From Streptomyces sp. TRM49041 (GTDB lineage: Bacteria > Actinomycetota > Actinomycetes > Streptomycetales > Streptomycetaceae), in contig NZ_VSRY01000160.1 of NCBI RefSeq assembly GCF_008271805.1, positions 1 through 64,000 of the forward strand: 64,000 nucleotides of DNA. Reading direction: 5' to 3'. Every line of letters starts with the position of its first letter. Position 1 is the stretch's first letter. The translations under genes and the position numbers were made by a program. Shown here piece after piece: positions 51,058 through 59,634 of the stretch. The notes beneath the pieces were generated by a model. The model was not told where the DNA came from, ran no database searches, and saw only the letters and a program-made list of their open reading frames with translations.

Positions 51058-51924
51058 ATGAGTCCTGACCACAGGACTGCATCCCGCCTCGGCCCGCTTC
51101 CGAAGCGGCGCAGGTGGCTCGCCGCCGGCACGGCGACATCGCTGGCGCTCGTCATGCTGGGCCTGGCCAGCCCCACCATGGCGATGACGCCCGGCGTCCA
51201 GTCGTCTCCCGTCGTGGACGACACGTCCACGACGGACGACAGGTGCATGGTCTCGGCGTCCCCCCTCGCCGCGACCGTGGAAGGCGGGGACCGCTGCAAG
51301 GGCAAGGTCGGACCCACAGGCCCGACAGGACCCACGGGTCCGACAGGACCCACAGGCCCGGTCGGCCCCACCGGGGAGACAGGTCCGACCGGACCCACGG
51401 GCCCGACGGGTCCCGTGGGCCCCAGTGAGTGCGTCGACATCGACTCCTACGCGCCCAACAACGCCGAAGAGTTCAGCGTGCTGCTGACCACCACCGGGAA
51501 CTACTACGCCGGCCAGCGGCTCCACGAGGCCGCCGTGGACACGAACGGCAACGGGCTCCCGGACATGGACGAGGACGGCGACGGCTACGACTTCGAGCCG
51601 ATCGGCGACTACGAATGGACGCTCATCAGCGGTCCGGACAACCCCGACTTCCCCGACAACCCGTGTTCGGTGTCCATCACGTCCCAGGGCAACGCCGCCT
51701 ACGCCAAGGTGCTCACCCTCGACAACGAGGTGTGGGAGACGCGCGGTGACGTCAATGGCCTGAACTTCATCTGGGACGAGGCCTGGGTCCAACTCACCGA
51801 CCCCGAGCCTCCGCTCGCCCTGAACTTCCAGGCCGAGAAGAGCCTCGACGGCCTCCCGCAGAACGCCCCGCAGAACACCTCCGCCCCCAGCTCCAAGGCC
51901 ACCACCAGGGGCAAGGAGGACTGA
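51058..51924 (+). CDS. Secreted collagen-like protein with Gly-Pro-Thr repeats (paralogue 1)
   Basis: The 288-residue precursor has a signal peptide (about 1-43, Arg-rich n-region, ending near SPTMAM). A short linker leads to 14 Gly-X-Y triplets, mostly GPT with GPV and GET interruptions (about 81-122). The C-terminal domain contains a calcium-site-like DTNGNGLPDMDEDGDGYD and two Cys, then a Ser/Thr/Lys tail. The start MSPDHRTASRLGPLPKRRR is nearly identical to that of the gene downstream. The triplet type resembles the BclA spore-surface collagen of Bacillus. Ribosome site is weak. Confidence 0.88.
   Translation: MSPDHRTASRLGPLPKRRRWLAAGTATSLALVMLGLASPTMAMTPGVQSSPVVDDTSTTDDRCMVSASPLAATVEGGDRCKGKVGPTGPTGPTGPTGPTGPVGPTGETGPTGPTGPTGPVGPSECVDIDSYAPNNAEEFSVLLTTTGNYYAGQRLHEAAVDTNGNGLPDMDEDGDGYDFEPIGDYEWTLISGPDNPDFPDNPCSVSITSQGNAAYAKVLTLDNEVWETRGDVNGLNFIWDEAWVQLTDPEPPLALNFQAEKSLDGLPQNAPQNTSAPSSKATTRGKED
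51301..51423. repeat. 9-bp collagen triplet repeat region, gene 1
   Basis: Codons for Gly-Pro-Thr repeat with varied third bases (GGACCCACA, GGCCCGACA, GGACCCACG and so on), encoding the 14-triplet collagen region. Confidence 0.8.
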
Positions 51925-51969
51925 CACCCCCGGCCCTTCCTCTGAAGGCATATCAGCTCTCAAGGACCA

Positions 51970-52012
51970 GCGTGCGCACCGTGTCCGGGACCGTACGGGC
52001 AGGTGCGCACGC
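51970..52012 (+). terminator. Terminator hairpin after collagen-like gene 1
   Basis: An 11-bp perfect inverted repeat GCGTGCGCACC / GGTGCGCACGC (51970-51980 / 52002-52012) lies 46 bases after the stop, so each collagen-like gene is probably transcribed on its own. Confidence 0.65.
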
Positions 52013-52307
52013 CCGGCCGGGGGCGAGCGCCGGCCGGCCGAGCATCTGCCTTCCCGTGCGCCGGCCGAGGGCGTCGACGTGCCGGCAGCGCCCAGAGGCA
52101 CAGCCCTGAACCGACCCTGTACAGCCAGACCCACCCGAATGGCGGCACGACAGTGCGTCATACGAGCGGACTATTCACGCTGGCCCAATGTGCTGATCGT
52201 TCCCTTTGGCATGCAAATTTCCGGCCCAGGCGGGCGAAACATGCCAGAGGGAGGTCATCAGGTCCTCCCCATGCAATCACCCCCCTCAGTTCCACAAGGA
52301 GCAATCC
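52013..52307 (+). promoter_or_regulatory. Upstream region of collagen-like gene 2
   Basis: A 295-base spacer ending in ribosome site AAGGAG (52295). It contains AT-rich sequence near 52200-52225 (CCCTTTGGCATGCAAATTT) that could be the promoter. No gene is seen. Confidence 0.45.
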
Positions 52308-53039
52308 ATGAGTCCTGAGCACAGGACCCCTTCCGGCCTCGGCCCCCTTCCGCAGCGGAGCAGGCTCGTCGCCCGCGGCGCGATGGCGTCGCTGGCAGCC
52401 GTGATGCTGGGCTTCACTCTTCCGGTGATGGCGGCCGGGCCCGTGGCAGCGTCCGAGGCGGACTCGGCGCGTACATCGGCGGCCGGCCCCTGCATCGAGA
52501 ACGAGAAGGAGCCGAACGGTCCCCGTCTCTCGGTGTCGGGCGACGACTGCGGTGGCGGGAACGGAAAGACCGGACCCACCGGGCCCACCGGCCCCACCGG
52601 ACCTGCCGGACCCACCGGACCCACCGGACCCACAGGGCCGACCGGACCCGCCGCGTCGTGCATCGAGTGGGACGCTGTCATCGGGAGCGGGTACACGAGC
52701 GACACCGTGCCCATCTTCAACTCGTGGCAGTTCGAGGGCCTTCTCCACGAGGGGCGGGTGTTCGCCAAGCAGTCGGAACCCGGCACCCCCGACATCGGCG
52801 CCAGCGTGCTGGTCGAAGGCGCGCCGGAGAACGCCTGCAGCCTCGCCATCACCTATGAGCAGGTGCTCCTCGAGGGCGAAACCCCAGTCACCAACGTCTT
52901 CGACAACGACAACGTCTACATCAACGTGCTGGACACGGATGGCCGAGGCTGGACGGCGACATGCGACCCGGCGCCCGATCCGGCGGACTTCAGCTGCGAA
53001 CCCTTCGTCCCCGACGGGTTCCTCCCCCCGGTCGCCTAG
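52308..53039 (+). CDS. Secreted collagen-like protein with Gly-Pro-Thr repeats (paralogue 2)
   Basis: ATG 52308 follows AAGGAG. The 243-residue precursor has a signal peptide similar to paralogue 1 (MSPEHRTPSGLGPLPQRSR start), then a Cys-containing acidic linker and ten triplets starting GKT-GPT with two GPA (about 85-114). The C-terminal domain (about 117-243) is distinct in sequence and has four Cys. It retains the N terminus and the collagen stretch but diverged elsewhere, so it arose by duplication. A terminator follows at 53110. Confidence 0.87.
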   Translation: MSPEHRTPSGLGPLPQRSRLVARGAMASLAAVMLGFTLPVMAAGPVAASEADSARTSAAGPCIENEKEPNGPRLSVSGDDCGGGNGKTGPTGPTGPTGPAGPTGPTGPTGPTGPAASCIEWDAVIGSGYTSDTVPIFNSWQFEGLLHEGRVFAKQSEPGTPDIGASVLVEGAPENACSLAITYEQVLLEGETPVTNVFDNDNVYINVLDTDGRGWTATCDPAPDPADFSCEPFVPDGFLPPVA

Positions 53040-53109
53040 ACGGGCCTGACGTCGGAGCAGGGTTTCCAGAGAGGTCGACCCGGCCGGAAACCCTGACGAC
53101 CTGATGTGT

Positions 53110-53137
53110 GCCGTGCCCGGTTCCAGCCGGGCACGGC
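53110..53137 (+). terminator. Intrinsic terminator after collagen-like gene 2
   Basis: A perfect 11-bp stem (53110-53120 / 53127-53137) with 6-base loop lies 70 bases downstream of the stop. Confidence 0.75.
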
Positions 53138-53192
53138 AACGGGCGTCTGCTCTGGTCCGGCTCCACACCCCGGTGCCATACGCGTACGCAGA

Positions 53193-53226
53193 CCGGGCCC
53201 GCGCCGTTCGGACGGCGCGGGCCCGG
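53193..53226 (-). terminator. Intrinsic terminator after PEP carboxykinase gene
   Basis: A perfect 15-bp stem (53193-53207 / 53212-53226) with TCGG loop lies 20 bases past the pckG stop on the minus strand. Confidence 0.85.
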
Positions 53227-53246
53227 ACCCGTTCTCACTCAGGGGC

Positions 53247-55073
53247 TCAGCCCAGGCGGGCCACCAGCGCACGGTACTCGTCCCACAGCTCCTTCGGGGT
53301 GTGGTCACCGAAGGTGTTGAGGTGCTCGGGGACCAGGGCGGCCTCCTCCCGCCACACGTCCGTGTCGACCTTCAGCAGGAAGTCCAGGTCCTCGGCGGAC
53401 ATGTCCAGGCCGTCGGTGTCCAGGGCGTCCCTGGTCGGCAGGATGCCGATCGGCGTCTCGACGCCCTCGGCCCTGCCCTCCAGGCGCTCCACGATCCACT
53501 TCAGGACGCGGCTGTTCTCGCCGAAGCCCGGCCAGACGAACGTGCCCGCGTCGTTCTTGCGGAACCAGTTGACGTAGTAGATCTTCGGCAGCTTGGACTG
53601 GTCCGCGGTCTTGCCGACCTTGATCCAGTGGGCCATGTAGTCGCCCATGTTGTAGCCGCAGAACGGCAGCATCGCGAACGGGTCGCGGCGCAGCTCGCCG
53701 ACCTTGCCCTCGGCCGCGGCGGTCTTCTCGGACGCCACGTTGGCACCGAGGAACACACCGTGCTGCCAGTTGAACGATTCCGTGACCAGCGGGACGGCCG
53801 AGGCACGGCGGCCGCCGAAGAGGATCGCCGAGATCGGCACGCCCTTCGGGTCCTCCCACTCGGGCGCGATGATCGGGCACTGCGAGGCCGGCACCGTGAA
53901 CCGGGCGTTGGGGTGCGCGGCCGGGGTCCCCGACTCCGGGGTCCAGTCGTTGCCCTTCCAGTCGGTGAGGTGCTTGGGCTCGTCCTCGGTCATGCCCTCC
54001 CACCACACGTCGCCCTCGTCGGTGAGCGCGACGTTGGTGAAGACGGCGTTGCCCCAGAGGGTCTTCATGGCGTTGGCGTTGGTGTGCTCGCCGGTGCCGG
54101 GCGCGACTCCGAAGAAGCCTGCCTCAGGGTTGATCGCGTGGAGGCGGCCGTCCTCACCGAACCGCATCCAGGCGATGTCGTCGCCGATCGTCTCGACGGT
54201 CCAGCCGGGGACGGTGGGCTCCAGCATGGCCAGGTTGGTCTTGCCGCACGCGGACGGGAAGGCCGCGGCGACGTATTTGGGCTCGCCCTGCGGCGGGGTG
54301 AGCTTCAGGATGAGCATGTGCTCGGCGAGCCAGCCCTCGTCCCGGGCCATGACGGAGGCGATGCGCAGCGCGTAGCACTTCTTGCCGAGCAGGGCGTTGC
54401 CGCCGTAGCCGGAGCCGTACGACCAGATCTCGCGGCTCTCGGGGAAGTGCGAGATGTACTTGGTGCTGTTGCAGGGCCACGGCACGTCCGCCTGGCCGGG
54501 CTCCAGCGGGGCGCCCAGGGTGTGCACGGCCTTCACGAAGAAGCCGTCGTCACCGAGCTCGTCGAGAACGGCCTGGCCCATGCGGGTCATGGTGCGCATC
54601 GAGACCGCGACGTACGCGGAGTCGGTGATCTCGACGCCGATCGCGGAGAGCTCCGAGCCGAGCGGCCCCATGCAGAAGGGCACGACGTACATCGTGCGGC
54701 CCTTCATCGCCCCCCGGAAGATCCCGTTTCCTTCTCCGGTGAAGACGGCCCGCATCTCGGCGGGGGCCTTCCAGTGGTTGGTCGGGCCCGCGTCCTCCTC
54801 CTTCTCGGAGCAGATGAAGGTGCGGTCCTCGACCCGCGCCACATCGGTGGGGTCCGAGGCCGCGTAGTAGGAGTTCGGGCGCTTGATCGGGTCCAGCTTC
54901 CTGAAGGTGCCCTTGGCGACGAGCTCCTCGCACAGGCGCTCGTACTCGGCCTCGGAACCGTCACACCAGACGACTCTGTCCGGCTGCGTGATCGCTGCGA
55001 TCTCGTCGACCCAGGCGACCAGCGCCTGGTGGTGGGTGGGGGCGGTGCTGGGAGCCGCGTTCTCGCGCGCCAC
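53247..55073 (-). CDS. pckG: GTP-dependent phosphoenolpyruvate carboxykinase
   Basis: GTG 55073 follows AAGGAG. The 608-residue enzyme has the GTP-PEPCK signature FPSACGKTNLAML (P-loop with catalytic Cys), WPCNSTKYISHFPE, GDDIAWMRFG (metal Asp) and FNWQHGVFLGAN. Length is typical. It converts oxaloacetate to PEP in gluconeogenesis and is the usual form in actinobacteria. Monocistronic, with terminator at 53193. It is divergent from the PAQR-family gene. Confidence 0.97.
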   Translation of the reverse strand: MARENAAPSTAPTHHQALVAWVDEIAAITQPDRVVWCDGSEAEYERLCEELVAKGTFRKLDPIKRPNSYYAASDPTDVARVEDRTFICSEKEEDAGPTNHWKAPAEMRAVFTGEGNGIFRGAMKGRTMYVVPFCMGPLGSELSAIGVEITDSAYVAVSMRTMTRMGQAVLDELGDDGFFVKAVHTLGAPLEPGQADVPWPCNSTKYISHFPESREIWSYGSGYGGNALLGKKCYALRIASVMARDEGWLAEHMLILKLTPPQGEPKYVAAAFPSACGKTNLAMLEPTVPGWTVETIGDDIAWMRFGEDGRLHAINPEAGFFGVAPGTGEHTNANAMKTLWGNAVFTNVALTDEGDVWWEGMTEDEPKHLTDWKGNDWTPESGTPAAHPNARFTVPASQCPIIAPEWEDPKGVPISAILFGGRRASAVPLVTESFNWQHGVFLGANVASEKTAAAEGKVGELRRDPFAMLPFCGYNMGDYMAHWIKVGKTADQSKLPKIYYVNWFRKNDAGTFVWPGFGENSRVLKWIVERLEGRAEGVETPIGILPTRDALDTDGLDMSAEDLDFLLKVDTDVWREEAALVPEHLNTFGDHTPKELWDEYRALVARLG

Positions 55074-55279
55074 GGTTGCTCCTTGTTGAGGGGTTTGTGG
55101 TTGTCGCCCCGTGGGGGCTGCGACCCGGACGCGGCGCTGTGGGTTTTCCTCGCGCTCATCCGGTGCCGACCGCACTCATTTGATCATCCGACGGGATTGC
55201 GCATATGTCCAGAGGGCCTCTCACGTGAGCATCACCACTTGCGTTCCGCCGACTACGGGAGCGTGGGTAGCATTCCGTC

Positions 55280-55966
55280 ATGACTGCCGCCGCCGCGACC
55301 GAAGCGACCGACGCCACGACCTCCCACCTCCCCTTGAAGCCCCGGCTGCGCGGCTGGTTGCACGCGGGTATGTTCCCCGCGGTGCTCATTGCCGGGATCG
55401 TCCTCACGGCGCTCGCCGACTCGACGCGCGGCCGCATCGCCTGCGGCGTCTACGTCCTCACCGCGTGCCTGCTCTTCGGAGTGAGCGCCCTCTACCACCG
55501 GGGCGACTGGGGGCCGCGCGCCACGGCCCTGCTGCGCCGGCTCGACCACGCCAATATCTTTCTGATCATCGCGGGCACTTATACCCCGCTGACGCTGCTC
55601 CTGCTCCCCGGCTCCACCGGTCGGGTGCTGCTGTGGGCCGTCTGGGCGGCCGCCGCGGCGGGCATAGCCTTCCGGGTCTTCTGGGTCGGGGCCCCGCGCT
55701 GGCTATACACCCCGTGCTATATCGCGATGGGCTGGGCCGCGGTGTTCTTCCTGCCGGACTTCATGCGCACGGGCGGCATCGCCGTCCTCGTCCTGGTGAT
55801 TGTCGGCGGCGTGCTGTACAGCGTGGGCGGCATGGTCTACGGCCTCAAGCGCCCGAACCCGTCGCCGCGGTGGTTCGGCTTCCACGAGGTGTTCCACTCG
55901 TTCACGCTGGCGGCGTTCGTCGTCCACTACGTGGGCATCTCGCTGGTGGCGTACCAGCACTCGTAG
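55280..55966 (+). CDS. Hemolysin III / PAQR-family membrane protein
   Basis: The 228-residue protein has seven predicted helices. Family metal-site motifs are present: SALYHRGDWG (His, Asp), LDHANIFLIIAGTYTP, and HEVFHSFTLAAFVVHY with two conserved His. The PAQR fold suggests a hydrolase or a membrane-fluidity role; the hemolysin name is historical. No signal of an operon is seen. A strong terminator follows directly. Confidence 0.92.
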   Translation: MTAAAATEATDATTSHLPLKPRLRGWLHAGMFPAVLIAGIVLTALADSTRGRIACGVYVLTACLLFGVSALYHRGDWGPRATALLRRLDHANIFLIIAGTYTPLTLLLLPGSTGRVLLWAVWAAAAAGIAFRVFWVGAPRWLYTPCYIAMGWAAVFFLPDFMRTGGIAVLVLVIVGGVLYSVGGMVYGLKRPNPSPRWFGFHEVFHSFTLAAFVVHYVGISLVAYQHS

Positions 55967-55969
55967 CGA

Positions 55970-56006
55970 TTCCCGGGTCCGGGGGCGGAGCCCCCGGACC
56001 CGGGAA
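55970..56006. terminator. Bidirectional terminator between PAQR and copper oxidase genes
   Basis: A perfect 17-bp stem (55970-55986 / 55990-56006) with 3-base loop starts 4 bases after the PAQR stop and lies 15 bases beyond the convergent oxidase stop. Confidence 0.88.
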
Positions 56007-56020
56007 GGGCGGTGGGCGAC

Positions 56021-58444
56021 TCAGCCGCGCTTCGTGTCACCCCGCCCGCACGCCACCCCGTCGCGGTCGCGGTCCAGCCGCAGCGGATCGGCCCGGCCGT
56101 TCAGCTTCAGCTCGCCGTACCCCTGGGTCTTCAGCCACTCGCAGCGGGCACCTGTCGTGGGCTTCACGCCCGCCGGGAACGCCGTCGGCACGCACACGCC
56201 GACCGCGCCGTACGCCCGCTCGCAGCCCGCGACGCGCGGGCTCACCGGCACCGACTTCCGCTTGGGCTGCGGCTTCCTCGGTGCCTGGGCCAGGTCGCCC
56301 GCGAAGTCATGGACGTGCGGGGACGCGGCCGGCGCCTGGTCGGCACCGCCCACATGCACCCACTCGGCCACCGACGGCACCCCGTTCGCGTCGACCGTGA
56401 AGAGCATGTACCAGCCGGGTGGGGCGATGTTCGGGTTGCTGGTGACGTTCAGGTCGATCGTCGTCCCGTCGACCACCGTCATCGGCAGGTCCACGAACCG
56501 CTGGTTGGGATCCGAGGAGTGCGTGACGGCGGCCGGGCGGATCAGCTCGGCCCGTACGACCGGCCGGTCCACCTTGACGCGCTGTGTGTCGCCGTACGCC
56601 CACCGCTCCTCCGCCACGGCGGTGATCTGCGGGCGCGGGCCCTTGAAGAGGTACGGCGGGGTGTAGACGGACACCTTGTCGGTGAACGAGCCGTCGCCGG
56701 GGTTGTCGCCCACCGCCATCACGCGGCCGTCCGGCAGCAGGAACGTCGACGAGTGGTAGCCGCGGTCGGCCGGGTCCGTGGCCATCCCGGCCTGCCAGCT
56801 GTCCGTCGCCGGGTCGAACATCGACGCCTCGTAGACCGGGTCGGCCCGGTTGTGGAGGGCGCCGCCCGTCTCGAAGACCTTCCCGTCCGGCAGCAGGACC
56901 GCGGAGACGTACATCTTGCCCTGCGCGCCGGTCTGCGGCGCCGGCGGTGCGCCGTTGACCGACTGAGTGCCCTGGGGCAGCAGCGGCCCGGGCCGGTACG
57001 ACGGGTCTGGCTCCTTCAGGTCGATGATGTCGACCAGCCGGTTCGCGTCCGGGTTGGTCTCGATGTTGCCGCCACCGATGGTCAGGACGCGCTGGTCCTG
57101 GGCGGGCGGCAGCAGGACGCTCGCCGACTGGTCACGCTCGTCCTTGTTCTGGAGGCCCGGCACGTCCGTGATGGTGTTGGCGTCGTAGTCGTACACCGAC
57201 GCACCCGTACCCGGGGTGCCGTTGCCGAAGACATGACTGCCGGAGTAGAAGAGCCGCCCGTCCTGCATGAGGATCATCGACGGGTAGAGGCCCCAGTACG
57301 TCCACGTCTGGTTGACCTCGCCGAGCGACAGCCACCGGTTGCCGGCCGCCGACCACCTCTCCGCCGTGACGGAGCCGGTCGAGTCCTCGCGCAGCCCGCC
57401 GAAGGAGATCACGTCGCCGTTGCCGAGGACCGTCGCCGACGGGTACCAGTGCCCGTCGTTCATGTCGTTGGTCCGGGTGTACGTCTCGGTCGCGGGGTCG
57501 AAGAGGTACGAGTCCTTGTAGCCCTGGTAGCCGATCTTGCCGTCGGCGGACGGATAGCCCTTGTTGCCGCCCATGATCAGCACCTTGCCGTCGGCGAGCT
57601 GCACATGGCCCGCGCAGAACAGGTCGATGGGCGTGTCGATCTGCTTGAAGGAGCCGTCGGCCGGGTCGTACACGGCGGTCTCGAAGCTGCCCGCCGCGAA
57701 CCGCTCCGGGTCGTTGCCGGACCCGGCGACCAGCAGCACCTTGCCCGTCTTGAGGACGACGGCGTGGATGGCGCGGATCGGGTTCTTGAACGGCAGCACC
57801 TCCCACGCGCCCTTGGTGCACGCCTCACCGGCCGTGCAGACCTCGCCCTCCGCGGGCAGGGTGGCGTCCTCCATCGTGTAGTCGTCGGTGGTCAGCGTGC
57901 CCGCGCCGTAGAGGGAGACGCCCCACGAGATCTGGTCCGTGCCGGGGGGCACGGGCGGGGTGCGGACCTCCGCGCGCCGGTACGTGGTGCTCGCCGGCGG
58001 GGTCATCACATCCGTCCAGTACACCCAGCCCTGGCGGGCGTCGCGACGGAACAGGGTGACGGCGATGTCGGGGCTCGTCGACTTGTACCAGACGGACAGG
58101 TCGTACTGGTGGCCCGGCGTCACGTTGGGGGCGCACGACGGGGTTTCGTACATCATCGCCTTGTGGTCGCCGTCGACCCGGCGGCTCAGGGTGACCTCCA
58201 TGGCGCGGGCACCGCTGTGCGCTTCGCCGCTGACCTGGAAGGTGTGGTCGTTGTCGCCCCAGCCGTAGATGTCCCAGCAGCGGGGCGTGCCTTCCGGCTT
58301 CAGGCTCTCGAACCCGGGGTTGACCAGGAGGTTCACCCCGGCTTCGGCCCGCTCGGCGGTGGACAGCGAGAGGCCGCTCGCCGCCAGGGCGAGAAGAGCG
58401 GTGACGGCGAGGGTGCGCCGCCACCGTCCGTTTTTCCGTGTCAT
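56021..58444 (-). CDS. Secreted galactose-oxidase-like copper radical oxidase with excalibur domain
   Basis: The 807-residue precursor has a signal peptide (about 1-35), a CBM-like beta domain (about 38-195), a kelch propeller (about 215-600), and a DUF1929 C-terminal domain. All copper-radical ligands can be placed: Cys277 (LFCAGH) with Tyr334 (HWYPSATVL) as the likely thioether pair, Tyr563-His564 (RGYHSSTF) and His642 (VTHSSD). The last 60 residues form an excalibur-like calcium motif (DRDRDGVACGRGD). It resembles GlxA, which oxidises a surface glycan. ATG 58444 overlaps the upstream stop. Confidence 0.93.
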   Translation of the reverse strand: MTRKNGRWRRTLAVTALLALAASGLSLSTAERAEAGVNLLVNPGFESLKPEGTPRCWDIYGWGDNDHTFQVSGEAHSGARAMEVTLSRRVDGDHKAMMYETPSCAPNVTPGHQYDLSVWYKSTSPDIAVTLFRRDARQGWVYWTDVMTPPASTTYRRAEVRTPPVPPGTDQISWGVSLYGAGTLTTDDYTMEDATLPAEGEVCTAGEACTKGAWEVLPFKNPIRAIHAVVLKTGKVLLVAGSGNDPERFAAGSFETAVYDPADGSFKQIDTPIDLFCAGHVQLADGKVLIMGGNKGYPSADGKIGYQGYKDSYLFDPATETYTRTNDMNDGHWYPSATVLGNGDVISFGGLREDSTGSVTAERWSAAGNRWLSLGEVNQTWTYWGLYPSMILMQDGRLFYSGSHVFGNGTPGTGASVYDYDANTITDVPGLQNKDERDQSASVLLPPAQDQRVLTIGGGNIETNPDANRLVDIIDLKEPDPSYRPGPLLPQGTQSVNGAPPAPQTGAQGKMYVSAVLLPDGKVFETGGALHNRADPVYEASMFDPATDSWQAGMATDPADRGYHSSTFLLPDGRVMAVGDNPGDGSFTDKVSVYTPPYLFKGPRPQITAVAEERWAYGDTQRVKVDRPVVRAELIRPAAVTHSSDPNQRFVDLPMTVVDGTTIDLNVTSNPNIAPPGWYMLFTVDANGVPSVAEWVHVGGADQAPAASPHVHDFAGDLAQAPRKPQPKRKSVPVSPRVAGCERAYGAVGVCVPTAFPAGVKPTTGARCEWLKTQGYGELKLNGRADPLRLDRDRDGVACGRGDTKRG

Positions 58445-59634
58445 GAGTCGTCCCTTCCTCCTTCTCCACGGGGTGTGTTCGCACGGGGCGTGCGTCGCGG
58501 TACGTAGATCAGCGCCTGGGTCGCGGCGAAGCGCAGCACGAACGTCGCGACGAGCGCGAGGGCGGTCGCGGGCAGGACCGCCATGCCGAGACCACCGACG
58601 AGCGCGGCGATCAGGGGGATGCGCAGCAGCAGATCGGCGTTGGCGAGCAGGGCGAACCGCGCCCAGCGGTCCGCCCAGTGGCGGTGGGCCCGCTCGCGGT
58701 GGAACAGCAGGGCCTCGGTGAGCAGCAGGTTCCAGGTGACACCGAACTGGTTGGCGAGCACCTCGGCGGGCAGGTAGTGCAGTCCGGCACCGGTCAGGAC
58801 GTACAGGGCGGCCAGGTTCGGCACGAAGCCGGTCAGACCGATGAGCCCGAAGACCACCAGCCGGGACAGCGCCGTGCTGGTGCGCAGCCCGGCCAGGTGC
58901 TGGAGGAAGCGGAGTCCCTCGCGGGCCGTGGACTTGGAGCTGCCGGCGAACCGCTCCCGGAAGGCGAACGGCACCTCCGCGACGGAGCCGATCGTGCGGG
59001 GCCGGCAGCGGACCACCAGCTCCAGCAGGATCTTGTAGCCCAGCGGCTGGAGCCCGTCCGCCTCGACGGCGGCCTTCCGGACCGCGAAGAAGCCGCTCAT
59101 GGGGTCGCTCACCCCGCTCAGCCGGCGCGGGAACAGGGTCTTGGACAGCAGCGTGGACGCCCCGGAGACGAGCAGCCGGTAGCCGCCCGCGAGTCCGGCC
59201 CGGCTGCCGCCCCTGGCGTACCGGCTGGCCACCACCAGGTCGGCGCCGTCCTGTTCGCCGCGGGCGACGAGCGCGGGGATCAGCTCGGGAGGGTGCTGGA
59301 GGTCGCCGTCCATGACGACGACCCAGTCGGCGGCCGCCGCCCGCAGCCCCTCGACGACGGCGCCGCCGAGCCCGCCGGCCGGCTCGTCGCGGTGGATGAG
59401 CCGTACCGGGAAGCGGAAGTCGGGGGCGGCGGCGCGGACCACGTCCGGGGTCTCGTCGGTCGAGTCGTCGACGAACAGCACCTCGTACGGCAGGTCTCCG
59501 GGGAGCGCCCGCGCGATCCGGGCCAGCAGCTCGCGCACGTTCCCCGCCTCGTTGAAGGTCGGGACGACGACGGTGACGGCGGCCGGGGCGGCGGTGGCGC
59601 GGAGCCACGGCTCGTGGAAGAGGGGGATGGTCAC
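58441..59634 (-). CDS. Dpm1-like GT2 glycosyltransferase fused to GtrA membrane domain
   Basis: GTG 59634 overlaps the upstream stop (GTGA). The 397-residue protein has a GT2 domain with VVVPTFNEAGN, VLFVDDSTDE and VVVMDGDLQHPPE (DGD metal site), then four helices of a GtrA domain (about 265-380). Such proteins make polyprenyl-phosphate-sugar and flip or present it. It probably supplies the lipid-linked donor to the GT39-like protein encoded next. Confidence 0.92.
   Translation of the reverse strand: MTIPLFHEPWLRATAAPAAVTVVVPTFNEAGNVRELLARIARALPGDLPYEVLFVDDSTDETPDVVRAAAPDFRFPVRLIHRDEPAGGLGGAVVEGLRAAAADWVVVMDGDLQHPPELIPALVARGEQDGADLVVASRYARGGSRAGLAGGYRLLVSGASTLLSKTLFPRRLSGVSDPMSGFFAVRKAAVEADGLQPLGYKILLELVVRCRPRTIGSVAEVPFAFRERFAGSSKSTAREGLRFLQHLAGLRTSTALSRLVVFGLIGLTGFVPNLAALYVLTGAGLHYLPAEVLANQFGVTWNLLLTEALLFHRERAHRHWADRWARFALLANADLLLRIPLIAALVGGLGMAVLPATALALVATFVLRFAATQALIYVPRRTPRANTPRGEGGRDDS

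Noticed and set aside
51301..51423. Recent mobile insertion carrying the collagen repeats
   Set aside because: No inverted ends or transposase; the shared N termini of the two genes point to simple tandem duplication.
55280..55966. Hemolysin
   Set aside because: The family name is misleading; the protein is a seven-helix PAQR-type membrane protein with metal-site residues, with no toxin features.
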